DNA of 64,000 bases from Micromonospora profundi (lineage in GTDB: Bacteria > Actinomycetota > Actinomycetes > Mycobacteriales > Micromonosporaceae), in NCBI RefSeq assembly GCF_011927785.1, contig NZ_JAATJK010000001.1, forward strand, positions 5,551,001-5,615,000. The letters are read 5' to 3'. This document shows positions 17,005 to 26,796 of the stretch, one piece after another. A program made the position numbers and the translations under genes. Numbering within the stretch: position 1 is the first letter of the stretch; each line of letters opens with the position of its first letter. A model generated the notes under the pieces. It worked only from the letters and a program-made list of their open reading frames with translations, did no database searches and had not been told where the DNA came from.

Positions 17005-18969
17005 ATGAGCGAGGCATTGGCCAATCTGCTGAACGAGACGCGCCAGTTCCCCCCGCCGGCCGAACTCGCCGCGCACGCCAACGTCACAGTCGACGCGTAC
17101 GCCGAGGCGCAGAGCGATCGGCTCGCTTTCTGGGCGAAGCAGGCCGACCGGCTGGCCTGGTCGAAGAAGTGGGACGAGGTGCTCGACTGGTCGAATCCGC
17201 CGTTCGCGAAGTGGTTCGTCGGTGGGCAGCTCAACGTGGCGTACAACTGTCTGGACCGGCACGTGGAGGCGGGCCGGGGCGACAAGGTGGCCATCCACTG
17301 GGAAGGTGAGCCAGGCGACACCCGGACGATCACGTACGCCGACCTGCACGAGATGACCTGCCGGGCGGCGAACGCGCTCACCGATCTGGGGGTGACCGCC
17401 GGTGACCGGGTGGCGATCTACCTGCCGATGATTCCGGAGGCGGCGGTCGCCATGCTGGCGTGTGCCCGGATCGGTGCCGCGCACAGTGTGGTCTTCGGTG
17501 GTTTCTCCGCCGACTCATTGAGCAACCGGATCCAGGACGCCAGCGCCAAGGTGGTGATCACCGCCGATGGTGGTTACCGCCGCGGCAAGCCGTCGGCGTT
17601 GAAGCCGACAGTGGACGAGGCGGTGGCGAGTTGCCCGTCGGTGGAGCACGTGCTCGTGGTCCGGCGTACCGGCGAGGACGTGGCCTGGACGGCGAAGGAC
17701 CGCTGGTGGCACGAGACGGTGGAGACGGCGTCGGCCGAGCACACCGCGCAGCCGTTCGATGCCGAGCACCCGCTGTTCATCCTCTACACCAGTGGCACGA
17801 CGGCCCGGCCGAAGGGCATTCTGCACACCACCGGCGGCTACCTCACGCAGGCGTCGTACACCGCGCATGCGGTCTTCGACCTGAAGCCGGAGACGGACGT
17901 CTACTGGTGCACGGCCGACATCGGCTGGGTGACCGGCCACTCCTACATCGTGTACGGGCCGCTCTCCAACGGCGTCACGCAGGTGATGTACGAGGGCACG
18001 CCGGACACCCCGCACAAGGGCCGGTTCTGGGAGATCGTCGACCGGTACAAGGTCAGCATCCTCTACACGGCGCCGACGCTGATCCGCACCATGATGAAGT
18101 GGGGCGAGGACATCCCGGCGGGCTTCGACCTGTCGTCGTTGCGGCTGCTGGGCAGCGTCGGCGAGCCGATCAACCCCGAGGCGTGGATGTGGTACAGGCA
18201 GCACGTCGGCCGGGGTGAGCTGCCCGTCGTGGACACGTGGTGGCAGACCGAGACGGGCTCCATCATGATCTCCCCGCTGCCGGGTGTGACGGCGGCCAAG
18301 CCGGGTTCGGCCATGACCCCGCTGCCGGGCATCGTCGCCGACGTGGTGGACGACCAGGGCCAGTCGGTGCCGAACGGCGGTGGCGGCTACCTGGTGCTGC
18401 GGGAGCCGTGGCCGTCGATGCTGCGCACCATCTGGGGCGACGACGACCGGTTCATCGAGACGTACTGGTCGCGGTTCGAGGGCATGTACTTCGCCGGTGA
18501 CGGGGCGAAGAAGGACGACGACGGGCACATCTGGCTGCTCGGCCGTGTGGACGACGTGATGCTGGTGTCCGGGCACAACATCTCCACAACGGAGGTGGAG
18601 TCGGCGCTGGTGTCGCACCCGTCGGTGGCCGAGGCTGCGGTGGTGGGTGCCACCGACCCGACGACCGGTCAGGCGATCGTCGCGTTCGCCATCCCGCGCG
18701 GCAGCACCGACATCGCCGGCGAGGCCGGTGAGCAGCTCATCGCGGACCTGCGCAACCACGTGTCGAAGACGCTCGGCCCGATCGCCAAGCCGCGGCAGAT
18801 CATGCTGGTGCCGGAGTTGCCGAAGACCCGCTCCGGCAAGATCATGCGCCGGCTGCTGCGGGATGTGGCGGAGAACCGGTCGCTCGGCGACGTGACGACG
18901 TTGCAGGACTCGTCGGTGATGGACCTGATCTCGTCGGGGATGAGTGGCACGAAGTCCGACGAGGACTGA
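17005..18969 (+). CDS. acs: Acetyl-CoA synthetase
   Basis: This 654-residue cytoplasmic enzyme activates acetate with ATP and CoA. The adenylate-forming signature is [20 protein letters not shown], and [19 protein letters not shown] is the A5-type motif. The C-terminal [14 protein letters not shown] contains the catalytic Lys (about residue 612), which is acetylated by Pat-type enzymes in many bacteria. Length matches the family. I chose ATG 17005 because GGAG lies about 9 bases upstream; an ATG at 16990 has no spaced ribosome site. A strong terminator follows at once, so the gene is monocistronic. Confidence 0.96.
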   Translation: MSEALANLLNETRQFPPPAELAAHANVTVDAYAEAQSDRLAFWAKQADRLAWSKKWDEVLDWSNPPFAKWFVGGQLNVAYNCLDRHVEAGRGDKVAIHWEGEPGDTRTITYADLHEMTCRAANALTDLGVTAGDRVAIYLPMIPEAAVAMLACARIGAAHSVVFGGFSADSLSNRIQDASAKVVITADGGYRRGKPSALKPTVDEAVASCPSVEHVLVVRRTGEDVAWTAKDRWWHETVETASAEHTAQPFDAEHPLFILYTSGTTARPKGILHTTGGYLTQASYTAHAVFDLKPETDVYWCTADIGWVTGHSYIVYGPLSNGVTQVMYEGTPDTPHKGRFWEIVDRYKVSILYTAPTLIRTMMKWGEDIPAGFDLSSLRLLGSVGEPINPEAWMWYRQHVGRGELPVVDTWWQTETGSIMISPLPGVTAAKPGSAMTPLPGIVADVVDDQGQSVPNGGGGYLVLREPWPSMLRTIWGDDDRFIETYWSRFEGMYFAGDGAKKDDDGHIWLLGRVDDVMLVSGHNISTTEVESALVSHPSVAEAAVVGATDPTTGQAIVAFAIPRGSTDIAGEAGEQLIADLRNHVSKTLGPIAKPRQIMLVPELPKTRSGKIMRRLLRDVAENRSLGDVTTLQDSSVMDLISSGMSGTKSDED

Positions 18970-18986
18970 CGGCAGGCGTACACCTC

Positions 18987-19020
18987 GGAGGGTGGCGGTC
19001 CGGACGGACCGCCACCCTCC
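18987..19020 (+). terminator. acs terminator
   Basis: A perfect 15-bp stem (GGAGGGTGGCGGTCC and its complement) closes a 4-nt loop GGAC and is followed by GTCATTTTCTT. It begins 18 bp after the acs stop. This is a classical intrinsic terminator. Confidence 0.92.
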
Positions 19021-19180
19021 GTCATTTTCTTACGGGTACGGCGCGCACGGCCCAACCAGCGTCACATCGGTCGGTCGGATGACCCGGGAGCGGCTGAACG
19101 GGCACAGGCGGTGGGCCACCTCTGTCCTTTCGGCCGGTTGTGCCTTAGGTTCACGCAGGTTGGGACAGTTCGACGTTCAT

Positions 19181-19192
19181 CACATCGATGTG
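19181..19192. promoter_or_regulatory. Perfect 12-bp palindrome upstream of the first M6 protease
   Basis: CACATCGATGTG is fully palindromic and ends 46 bp before the protease start codon. It could be an operator in the promoter region. The rest of the spacer from 19021 shows no other clear site. Confidence 0.35.
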
Positions 19193-19237
19193 CGGCGACT
19201 CCAGCTTCCCTCTCCCATGCCCGAGAATTGGAGCGGC

Positions 19238-22033
19238 ATGAACCACAAACCGCAGTCCGGGGCGCGGCGACGACTACTCGTCGCGCTACCCGCCATCGCC
19301 CTCGCGGCCACGTCACTGACCGTGACCGGCAGTGCGGCGGCCCAGTCGTCGGCCACCACCCCGCAGGCGGTGATCGGAGCGGACGAGTACTACATCAACT
19401 ACGCCGAGCCCGAGGTGCAGACAGACACCAACGGCCGCGAGGTCAAGGGCAAGGGTGGCGTCTACACGCCGGGCGTCGACGCCGCGCGCGCGTTCGACCA
19501 GAAGCACGCCCGGGGCAACCCGGTGGCGGCCCGCCAACTGGCCAAGATCGAAGCCAAGTCGATCAAGACGGGCAAGAACCCCCGGAAGATCAAGAAGGCA
19601 CCCTCCACGCAGACGGCGAAGCTGCTGACGCTGCTCGTGGAGTTCAACGACCAGGCCAACGACGACTTCACAGGCGTGATGGTCCCCAAGACGGTGTTCG
19701 AGGACCGCACCTGCGTCCCCGGCACCGTCCAGAACGGCCCGAAGCACAACAACATCGCGAACCCGGCGACCCTGCCGCACGAGGACAACAACTCGATGTG
19801 GGTGCCGGACTTCTCGCCGTCGCACTACGACAAGATGCTGTACAGCAAGAAGGGCATCACCGAGCGGGTCCGCAAGGACCTGAGGGGCCCGGACGGCAAG
19901 CCGGGCATCGACCTCTCCGGCCGCACCATGCACAACATGTACCTGGAGATGTCAAAGAACGCGTACACGGTCGACGGGCAGGCCAGCCCGTGGATCACCG
20001 TGCCGCACTCCGAGGGCTGGTACGCGGCGTCGCGCTGCTTCCAGGACGAGAACGGCACCTGGGTCGCCGGCCGCCAGCAGTCGATGAACGGGCACCCGGA
20101 CAACCCGGCCGGCGCGGGCCGGCTGGCGACGGACGCGATCGACGCGCTCGCCGCGCAGGACCCCAGCTTCCCGTGGGCCGACTACGACATCGAGGACCAG
20201 GCGGACCGGGACGGCGACGGCAACCTCTTCGAGCCGGACGGCGTCATCGACCACCTCGTGCTGGTGCACGCCGGGCAGGGCAAGTCCCGTGGCGGCGGCA
20301 CCGAGGGCACGTACGCCGTGTGGGCGCACTCCTCCACGGTCACCGGCGGCTACAGCATCCCGGGCACCAACCTGAAGGTGTCGAACTACATCGTGCAGCC
20401 GGAGGATGCCGGCGTCGGCGTCTTCGCGCACGAGTTCGGCCACGACCTCGGCCTGCCGGACCTCTACGACACGTCCGGCAACGCCGACTCCGACGTGGAC
20501 TTCTGGGACCTGATGGCCTCCGGATCGCACTCAGGCGAGATCTTCCAGGCGCTGCCCACGCACATGGGCATCTGGGACAAGTGGGTGCTCGGCTGGGCCG
20601 ATCCGCTGACCGTGACGCCCGGCTCGCGCCCGCGCACAGTGGAGGTCGGGCAGACCTCACGTACGCCCGTGCGCACCGAGGACGGCATCAAGGTCGACCT
20701 GCCGGACAAGGTGACCACGCTCGCCACGCCGCACAGCGGCACGAAGATGTGGCACAGCAACAACGACCAGAGCTGGGCCGACGTCAAGCTCAGCCGCTCG
20801 GTCGACGTGCCGGCGGCCGCAGACGCGAAGTTCTGGATGTGGAACAACTACATCATCGAACAGGACTGGGACTACGGCTTCGTCGAGCTGTCCACGGACG
20901 GCGGCACGACCTGGACCGAGCAGAAGGTCTACAACGAGGCCGGTGCCGTGGTCACCACGCCCGACGGCTACCCCGACCCGAACGGCCGGATGAACGACTT
21001 CGGCGGCAAGAAGTACGGCCTGACCGGCAGCACCGACGGTTGGCGGCACGACTACGTCGACCTGTCGGCGTACGCCGGCACGACGGTCCAGGTCCGGCTG
21101 CGCCTTGCCACCGACGAGGCGTTCGAGGAGCGCAACTGGTTCGTCGACGACTTCTCGGTCACCGGCGGCGGCACCACCACCTGGAGTGACGACGCCGAGG
21201 GTGGCGACAACGGCTGGACCGCCACCGGCGGCACCTTCGTCGACACCACTGGCGCGGGCTGGAAGATCAGCACCGGTACAGAGGTGCACGCGCACTACTA
21301 CCTGGCCGAGTGGCGCAACTTCGACGGCTTCGACGAGGGTCTGAAGTACACCTACGACACGATCTACTCGCACGAGGCGTGGAAGGTCGACCGGATCTCG
21401 TACAACGCCCCGGGCATGCTGGTCTGGTACCGGGACACAGCGCTCGGCGACGTCAACCACGTCACCGGGCAGATGACAGCCCTGCCCAGCTACGGGGCGA
21501 AGGGCGGGCTGCTCATCGTCGACTCGCACTTCGACCCGTACCGGCGCACCGGCGAGGCGGCGGTGAAGGACCCGTCGGTGACGGACAACCTGCCCAGCCG
21601 TCCGCAGTCGTCGAACGCGGCGTTCTCGCTGAAGCCGACGTACCCCTTCACGGAGTGCCTGGAGGCGGCGGACGAGCCGTACAGCGCGTACTGCACGAAG
21701 TTCAAGGCACTGCCGCCGGTCAAGGGCTTCACCGACGCCAAGGGCTGGTACCCGGGCATCGAGATGCGCGACGGGGCCGCGTACGCGCGGGACAACGACG
21801 CCTCGGTGGTGCTGCCGTCGCGGGACAACGCGCCGTACACCACCCGGGTCACCCACCCGGACGGCAGCCCGGCGCCGGAGTACTACGGCGTGACGCTGGG
21901 CGGCGGCGCGATCGTGCTGGGCACCGGTAACCCCGGGGACCAGGGCGTGAACTACGGCGTCTCGCTCACCATCAAGAAGGCCGCGCGGGACAACACGTCC
22001 GCCACGATCCACGTCACCTCCGCGAGGCGGTGA
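19238..22033 (+). CDS. Secreted M6-family (immune inhibitor A-like) metalloprotease
   Basis: This 931-residue secreted zinc protease begins with a signal peptide: MNHKPQSGARRRLLVALPAI, a hydrophobic core and GSAAAQ as likely cleavage region. A propeptide-like basic stretch (about residues 80-130) precedes the catalytic domain. The zinc site is HEFGHDLGLPD (residues 398-408), with the downstream DLMASG Met-turn-like segment. Two segments after the catalytic domain carry Gly-rich beta motifs typical of immune-inhibitor-A proteins (TDGGTTWTEQ, WFVDDFSVTGG). Start ATG 19238 was chosen for its signal peptide and GGAG about 6 bases upstream. A paralogue follows directly downstream on the same strand. 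Confidence 0.9.
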   Translation: MNHKPQSGARRRLLVALPAIALAATSLTVTGSAAAQSSATTPQAVIGADEYYINYAEPEVQTDTNGREVKGKGGVYTPGVDAARAFDQKHARGNPVAARQLAKIEAKSIKTGKNPRKIKKAPSTQTAKLLTLLVEFNDQANDDFTGVMVPKTVFEDRTCVPGTVQNGPKHNNIANPATLPHEDNNSMWVPDFSPSHYDKMLYSKKGITERVRKDLRGPDGKPGIDLSGRTMHNMYLEMSKNAYTVDGQASPWITVPHSEGWYAASRCFQDENGTWVAGRQQSMNGHPDNPAGAGRLATDAIDALAAQDPSFPWADYDIEDQADRDGDGNLFEPDGVIDHLVLVHAGQGKSRGGGTEGTYAVWAHSSTVTGGYSIPGTNLKVSNYIVQPEDAGVGVFAHEFGHDLGLPDLYDTSGNADSDVDFWDLMASGSHSGEIFQALPTHMGIWDKWVLGWADPLTVTPGSRPRTVEVGQTSRTPVRTEDGIKVDLPDKVTTLATPHSGTKMWHSNNDQSWADVKLSRSVDVPAAADAKFWMWNNYIIEQDWDYGFVELSTDGGTTWTEQKVYNEAGAVVTTPDGYPDPNGRMNDFGGKKYGLTGSTDGWRHDYVDLSAYAGTTVQVRLRLATDEAFEERNWFVDDFSVTGGGTTTWSDDAEGGDNGWTATGGTFVDTTGAGWKISTGTEVHAHYYLAEWRNFDGFDEGLKYTYDTIYSHEAWKVDRISYNAPGMLVWYRDTALGDVNHVTGQMTALPSYGAKGGLLIVDSHFDPYRRTGEAAVKDPSVTDNLPSRPQSSNAAFSLKPTYPFTECLEAADEPYSAYCTKFKALPPVKGFTDAKGWYPGIEMRDGAAYARDNDASVVLPSRDNAPYTTRVTHPDGSPAPEYYGVTLGGGAIVLGTGNPGDQGVNYGVSLTIKKAARDNTSATIHVTSARR

Positions 22034-22062
22034 CCGTTTCCCGCAACTGACAAGCAGTATCG

Positions 22063-22096
22063 GTGGGGCCGGTGGCGGGAACGCCGCCGGCCCCAC
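22063..22096 (+). terminator. Terminator of the first M6 protease gene
   Basis: Arms GTGGGGCCGGTGGCG (22063-22077) and CGCCGCCGGCCCCAC (22082-22096) pair over 15 bp with one G-U pair around a 4-nt loop. It starts 30 bp after the protease stop. Confidence 0.85.
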
Positions 22097-22280
22097 TGTC
22101 GTACAACTGATCACGCTTATCGAAATGCATCGCTATAGCCGCTCGCGGCACATCGAGCCTGGTCCACGCCCAGATGAGGCGCGCAGGTGTGACGGTGAAA
22201 AGCGTTCTCAACAAAATCTTGCAACAAATCGACGCGTTCGTCTTCCCACCCGACGCAGCAGTGTCTATGTTCACCATTGG

Positions 22281-22294
22281 TCCCACTAGTGGGA
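22281..22294. promoter_or_regulatory. Perfect 14-bp palindrome upstream of the second M6 protease
   Basis: TCCCACTAGTGGGA is fully palindromic and lies 59 bp before the GTG start. Its placement fits an operator or a repressor-binding site in the leader or promoter. No regulator gene is adjacent. Confidence 0.45.
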
Positions 22295-22353
22295 TCGATC
22301 TATCGCCGGCCCGTACCCCCGTTGGGCCGGTTCCCTCACACCGGAGGTACCAC

Positions 22354-24777
22354 GTGCGCAAAGTCGCAGTGGGTCTGCTCGGGCTCTCACTGACGGCGAC
22401 AGGCCTGGCTTTCGGCCCGTCCGCCTCGGCGGCGCCTCAGCCCAAACTGCCGGCAGCAGCTCCGGCTGCCGCCGAACCGCAGTCACTGAAGGACGAACTC
22501 CCCGACAAGCTCGAGGCCAAGCGCCGTGAGCTGCGTCAGCAGGGTCTCAGCGACGTACTGAGCGGGCGCAGCAAGCCGATTCAGCGCAACGGCAGCACGG
22601 TCGTCAAGGTCGGTCAGGTCGGCAAGGCGGACACCAACGCCAACGCCCGGTCCGCCACCGCCCAGGCGACCGAGGACCAGTACGTCGAGCTCCAGCGCGA
22701 ACGGACCGACAAGATCTTCGTGATCCTGGCCGAGTTCGGCAACCAGCGGCACCCGTCCTACCCGGACAAGGACCTCAACCCGAACATCGCCGGTCCGGCG
22801 ACCTTCGAGGGTCCGCTGCACAACCAGATCCCGCAGCCCAACCGGGCCGTGGACAACAAGACCGTCTGGCAGCCGGACTACAGCCCGGACCACTTCCGCC
22901 AGCTGTACTTCGGCACCAACCCCGGCGACGAGTCGCTGAAGCAGTACTACGAGGCCCAGTCCTCCGGCCGCTACACGGTCGAGGGCCAGGTCACCGACTG
23001 GGTCAAGGTTCCGTACAACGAGGCCCGCTACGGTCGTTCCGACGACCCGAAGGCCGACAACGACCCGACCGGTGACCCGGCCGTCTGCGGCGACAACGTC
23101 TGCTCGAACACGTGGGCGCTGATCCGCGACGCCGCCAACCAGTGGGTCGCCGACCAGAAGGCCAAGGGCCGGACGGACGCCCAGATCGCCGAGGAGATGC
23201 GGTCCTACGACCAGTGGGACCGGTTCGACTACGACGGTGACGGCGACTTCAACGAGTCGGACGGCTACATCGACCACTTCCAGATCGTCCACTCCGGCGG
23301 CGACCAGGCCGACGGTGACCCGCAGCAGGGTGAGGACGCCATCTGGAGCCACCGTTGGTCGGCGTTCAACAGCTCGCCGGTCGGCCCGCCGAACTTCCCG
23401 ATCGGTGGCACCCAGATCGGCAACACCGGCGTCTGGATCCGCGACTACACGATCCAGCCGGAAAACGGTGGCCGCAGCGTCTTCTACCACGAGTACGGCC
23501 ACGACCTGGGTCTGCCGGACGACTACGGACCGGCCGACAACAGCAACGAACACTGGACCCTGATGGCCCAGAGCCGACTCGGCGCCAAGAACGACGGCGG
23601 CATCGGCGAGCGCGGCGGCGACCTCGGTGCGTGGAACAAGCTCCAGCTCGGCTGGCTCGACTACGAGGTGGTCGTGGCGGGGCAGAAGCGTACGTTGGAC
23701 CTCGGCCCGCAGGAGTACAACTCCGCCAAGGCGCAGGCCGTGGTGGTGGTGTTGCCCAAGCGGGAGTACACGTTCAACTACGGCGCACCGTTCGAGGGCT
23801 CCAAGCAGTATTTCTCCGGTAACGACGACAACCTCAACCAGACCATGACGAGGACGTTCGACCTCACCGGCAAGTCCTCGGCGGCGATGTCGCTCAAGGG
23901 CAAGTACGCCATCGAGGAGAACTACGACTACCTCTACTTCGAGGCGTCGACCGACGGCGGCCAGACCTGGGTCGACCTGGACGGCACGGTCAACGGTGAG
24001 CCGATCGGCGTGGACGGCGCGGGTCGCCCGGCCCTCGACGGCAGCAGCAACGGCGCGTGGGCGGACATCAACATCCCGCTGACGTCGCTCGCCGGCAAGG
24101 TGGCTCAGATCCGCCTGCACTACGTCACCGACGGCGGTGTCGCCGAGGGTGGCTTCTTCGGTGACGCGATCACCGTTACCGCGGACGGCGCCACGGTGTT
24201 CAGCGACGGTGCCGAGACCGCTGACGCGGGCTGGGACCTGAAGGGTTGGGAGGCGGTCGGGGCCACCTACACCCGGCTGTTCGACAACTACTACATCGCT
24301 GGCAACCGGTCGTACGTCTCGTACGACAAGTACCTGAAGACCGGCCCGTACTTCTTCGGCTACGCGAACACCCGCCCGAACTGGGTGGACCACTACGCGT
24401 ACCAGGAGGGCCTGCTCATCTCGTACTGGAACACCCGCTGGCCCGACAACAACACCGTCGCCCACCCGGGTGAGGGTCGGAACCTGTACATCGACGCGCA
24501 CCCGCGCCCGATCTACAACCTGACCGGGGCCCCCTGGCGTGCTCGTGTGCAGATGTACGACGCGCCGTTCAGCCTCAAGAAGGCCGACTCGTTCACGCTG
24601 CGCCTCAACAGCCAGCCGCAGTACATCCGTGGCCAGGACGCGGAGCCGCTGTTCGACGACACCAAGAAGTACTTCTACGAGGAGCTGCCGAACCACGGCG
24701 TCAAGCTCCCCGCAGCCGGTGTCAAGATCAAGGTTCAGGAGCAGGACGGCACTTCGATGAAGATCCGTATCTCCTAG
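22354..24777 (+). CDS. Secreted M6-family metalloprotease, second paralogue
   Basis: This 807-residue protein is a second immune-inhibitor-A-like zinc protease. The GTG at 22354 is preceded by GGAGG with a 6-base spacing and opens a signal peptide (VRKVAVGLLGLSLTATGLAF, cleavage near SASAAPQ). A basic propeptide region follows. The zinc site is HEYGHDLGLPDDY (residue 379 onward) with NEHWTLMAQS as the later loop. C-terminal beta segments (ASTDGGQTWVDLDG, then EGGFFGDAITVTADG) mirror the first paralogue. It is shorter than its neighbour. Both probably degrade extracellular protein; tandem duplication followed by divergence is likely. Confidence 0.9.
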   Translation: MRKVAVGLLGLSLTATGLAFGPSASAAPQPKLPAAAPAAAEPQSLKDELPDKLEAKRRELRQQGLSDVLSGRSKPIQRNGSTVVKVGQVGKADTNANARSATAQATEDQYVELQRERTDKIFVILAEFGNQRHPSYPDKDLNPNIAGPATFEGPLHNQIPQPNRAVDNKTVWQPDYSPDHFRQLYFGTNPGDESLKQYYEAQSSGRYTVEGQVTDWVKVPYNEARYGRSDDPKADNDPTGDPAVCGDNVCSNTWALIRDAANQWVADQKAKGRTDAQIAEEMRSYDQWDRFDYDGDGDFNESDGYIDHFQIVHSGGDQADGDPQQGEDAIWSHRWSAFNSSPVGPPNFPIGGTQIGNTGVWIRDYTIQPENGGRSVFYHEYGHDLGLPDDYGPADNSNEHWTLMAQSRLGAKNDGGIGERGGDLGAWNKLQLGWLDYEVVVAGQKRTLDLGPQEYNSAKAQAVVVVLPKREYTFNYGAPFEGSKQYFSGNDDNLNQTMTRTFDLTGKSSAAMSLKGKYAIEENYDYLYFEASTDGGQTWVDLDGTVNGEPIGVDGAGRPALDGSSNGAWADINIPLTSLAGKVAQIRLHYVTDGGVAEGGFFGDAITVTADGATVFSDGAETADAGWDLKGWEAVGATYTRLFDNYYIAGNRSYVSYDKYLKTGPYFFGYANTRPNWVDHYAYQEGLLISYWNTRWPDNNTVAHPGEGRNLYIDAHPRPIYNLTGAPWRARVQMYDAPFSLKKADSFTLRLNSQPQYIRGQDAEPLFDDTKKYFYEELPNHGVKLPAAGVKIKVQEQDGTSMKIRIS

Positions 24778-24796
24778 TTCCGCAGCAGCACGACGG

Positions 24797-24824
24797 CGGC
24801 GTCCGGGGTTCTCCCCGGGCGCCG
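24797..24824 (+). terminator. Terminator of the second M6 protease gene
   Basis: Arms CGGCGTCCGGGG (24797-24808) and CCCCGGGCGCCG (24813-24824) pair with one G-U pair around TTCT. It starts 20 bp past the stop codon. Confidence 0.75.
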
Positions 24825-24909
24825 CTGCCGTTTCCGACACCGACGGCCCCACGCCGCCCGAGCTGGCCTCCCGCCGGAACCGCAGCGCCCTGACCTGCGT
24901 CGAAGAGAC

Positions 24910-25386
24910 GTGCTGACAACCCCCCGCGCCCTGGTCCTGCTTCTCCCGCTGCTGACGATGGTCGCGTGCGCCAGCCCCCGAGACGCCGCTACGCCCACCG
25001 AGAGCGGCCCCACCCCGCTCACGCCGACAGTCACACCGACGCCGCCCCCGACCGACCCGTCCGCGACCGCCCCTCCAGCACCGCCGTCGCCGTCCGTCAC
25101 CGCCCCTCCGCTGTCCTCCACCGTGCCGCCGACGATGCGCCCGCCAGTGGCCAAGCCGAGCCCGCCCAGCGACCTGCGGCAGACCGACCTGATCAGCGGC
25201 ACCATCACCCAGGGCGGCACCGGCCCCTGCTACCGGCTCGTCAGCGAGGACGGCACCGAATACGCCCTGCACGGCCCGGACGCCGGCGAACTACGGACCG
25301 GGAGCTTCGTCACGCTGCGGATCGGACCCGCGCGGGCACGCATCAGCTGCGGCCCGGGACTGGCCAGAAGCATCATCCCCGAGTGA
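24910..25386 (+). CDS. Small lipoprotein with Pro/Thr-rich linker
   Basis: This 158-residue protein begins at GTG 24910 with a hydrophobic leader (LVLLLPLLTMVAC) that fits a lipobox, so it should be acylated and membrane-bound. About 65 residues of Pro/Thr/Ser sequence then act as a spacer to the cell surface. The final 65 residues form a small globular domain of unknown type, containing GPCYRLVSEDGTEYALHGPD and two Cys (in GPCYR and ISCGPG) that could form a disulphide. The end has the look of an oligonucleotide-binding-like barrel, but I cannot name it. It stands alone between the M6 protease and the hydrolase gene. Confidence 0.7.
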   Translation: MLTTPRALVLLLPLLTMVACASPRDAATPTESGPTPLTPTVTPTPPPTDPSATAPPAPPSPSVTAPPLSSTVPPTMRPPVAKPSPPSDLRQTDLISGTITQGGTGPCYRLVSEDGTEYALHGPDAGELRTGSFVTLRIGPARARISCGPGLARSIIPE

Positions 25387-25471
25387 ACGGCCGTACCGTC
25401 GCCTGTCGAGCAGCGGACCACCGCGGACGGGCCCGGACCGTGCCCTGTGCCACGGGACCTAGGCTGAGCGC

Positions 25472-26404
25472 ATGACCGACCAGCGCGGCGACGCCGTCGA
25501 CGAATCCTGCGTCCTCACCGAGGGGCCGTGGACGCACCGCTTCGTCGGCGCCAACGGCAGCCGCTTCCACGTGGTCGAGGCCGGCACCGGGCCGATGGTG
25601 CTGTTCCTGCACGGCTTCCCCGAGCACTGGTGGGCCTGGCACCAGATGCTCCCGGCGGTCGCCGACGCCGGCTTCCGGGCGGTCGCCGTCGACCTGCGCG
25701 GCTACGGCGCCAGCGACAAACCACCCCGGGGGTACGACGGCTACACGCTCGCCGCCGACATCGCCGGGCTGATCCGCGCGCTCGGCGAACGGTCCGCGAC
25801 GGTGGTCGGCAGTGGCGTCGGCGGCATGGTCGCCTGGACGGTGGCCTCGTTCCACCCGTCCCTCGTTCGCCGGCTCGTGGTGTTGGGGGCACCGCATCCA
25901 CTGCGGCTGCGCGCCGCCATCTTCGCCGACCCGCGTGGCCAGTTCGCCGCCTCCACCGTCGCGCTCAAGTTCCAAATCCCCCGCTACGAGCACGTGCTGA
26001 CCCGCGACGGCGCGGCGGCCGTCGCGGAGATCCTGCGCCGCTGGGGCGGGCCGCGCTGGACCGTCAGCCAGGACTTCGAGGCGTACGCCGAGCGGTGCCG
26101 GGAGGCCATGCTCATCCCGCAGGCCGCCTTCTGCGCCATGGAGGGATACCGCTGGGCGTTCCGATCGGCGCTGCGGCTGCACGGCTACCGGTTCGTTCGC
26201 CTGATGCAGAAGCCCCTGGTCACCCCGACCCTGCAACTGCACGGCGCGCGCGACGTCGCCGCCCTGCCGCGTACCGCCCTCGGCTCCGGCCGGTACGTCG
26301 TCGCACAGTACGAGTGGCGATTACTCGACGAGGTGGGCCACTTTCCGCACCTGGAGGCCCCGGATCTGGTGCTCGGCGAGATCCTGCGGTGGGCCAAGTC
26401 CTGA
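25472..26404 (+). CDS. Alpha/beta-hydrolase, EphE-like
   Basis: This 310-residue protein has the fold of epoxide-hydrolase-type alpha/beta-hydrolases. HGFPEHWWAWHQ gives the oxyanion-hole motif, VAVDLRGYGASDKPP follows, and the C-terminal VGHFPHLEAP would hold the base His. At the nucleophile elbow the sequence is VVGSGVGGMVAW: the position normally held by Asp or Ser is a Gly. The cap-like region includes FQIPRYEHVL. Sequence style and position near acs suggest a relative of mycobacterial EphE (Rv3670). Without a nucleophile, hydrolase activity is doubtful. The start ATG 25472 lies close to an upstream GAGCGC and is plausible. Confidence 0.8.
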   Translation: MTDQRGDAVDESCVLTEGPWTHRFVGANGSRFHVVEAGTGPMVLFLHGFPEHWWAWHQMLPAVADAGFRAVAVDLRGYGASDKPPRGYDGYTLAADIAGLIRALGERSATVVGSGVGGMVAWTVASFHPSLVRRLVVLGAPHPLRLRAAIFADPRGQFAASTVALKFQIPRYEHVLTRDGAAAVAEILRRWGGPRWTVSQDFEAYAERCREAMLIPQAAFCAMEGYRWAFRSALRLHGYRFVRLMQKPLVTPTLQLHGARDVAALPRTALGSGRYVVAQYEWRLLDEVGHFPHLEAPDLVLGEILRWAKS

Positions 26405-26433
26405 GCGGTCAGACCCGCTGCTCCCTTGAGTCG

Positions 26434-26796
26434 TCAGACCCGCTGCTCCCGCAGGTCGGTGACCTCGGCGGCCGGCGCCCAGCCCTGGTAGACGCCGAAG
26501 TCGAAGACCTCCAACCGCATCGCCTCGGCCACCGGCCAGCGCCCACCCGTGTACTCCACACGAAGCCACGCGTCGTGCTCACCGAGCACGATGAACGGCT
26601 GCCCCTGCCACGTGCAGGTGGTCCGCACGTACGCCAGGTCCTCGATCTCGCTCGCCGGCAGCACCCGCACGTACCGGCCGGGCCGGACCTCCTCGAAGCC
26701 CTCAGCCGGCTCCGGCTGGTACAGGCGGATGTCGTCGCCGTCCGGGCTGGCCTGGTACTCCCGACCCCGCCAGCGGGCCACGTAGCCGTCCCGCAT
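26434..26796 (-). CDS. Conserved-looking hypothetical protein
   Basis: This 120-residue protein is not one I recognise. It reads as a soluble beta-rich domain: MRDGYVARWRGREYQASPDG at the start, then RPGRYVRVLPASEIEDLAYV and GQPFIVLGEHDAWLRVEYTG. It is translated after the large SseB-domain protein, whose TGA overlaps this ATG by one base, so the two are coupled and probably work together. The overlap also fixes the start at 26796. No signal peptide or membrane segment is present. It might be an immunity- or chaperone-like partner of the upstream protein, but that is only inference from the coupling. Confidence 0.65.
   Translation of the reverse strand: MRDGYVARWRGREYQASPDGDDIRLYQPEPAEGFEEVRPGRYVRVLPASEIEDLAYVRTTCTWQGQPFIVLGEHDAWLRVEYTGGRWPVAEAMRLEVFDFGVYQGWAPAAEVTDLREQRV

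Larger units (their letters stand above)
22034..22353. other. Spacer between the two M6 protease genes
   Basis: This holds a terminator for the first protease (22063-22096), an AT-rich segment near 22200-22240 that likely contains the promoter of the second, and a perfect 14-bp palindrome at 22281-22294. No gene was recognised. The ribosome site GGAGG lies at 22343-22347. Confidence 0.6.
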
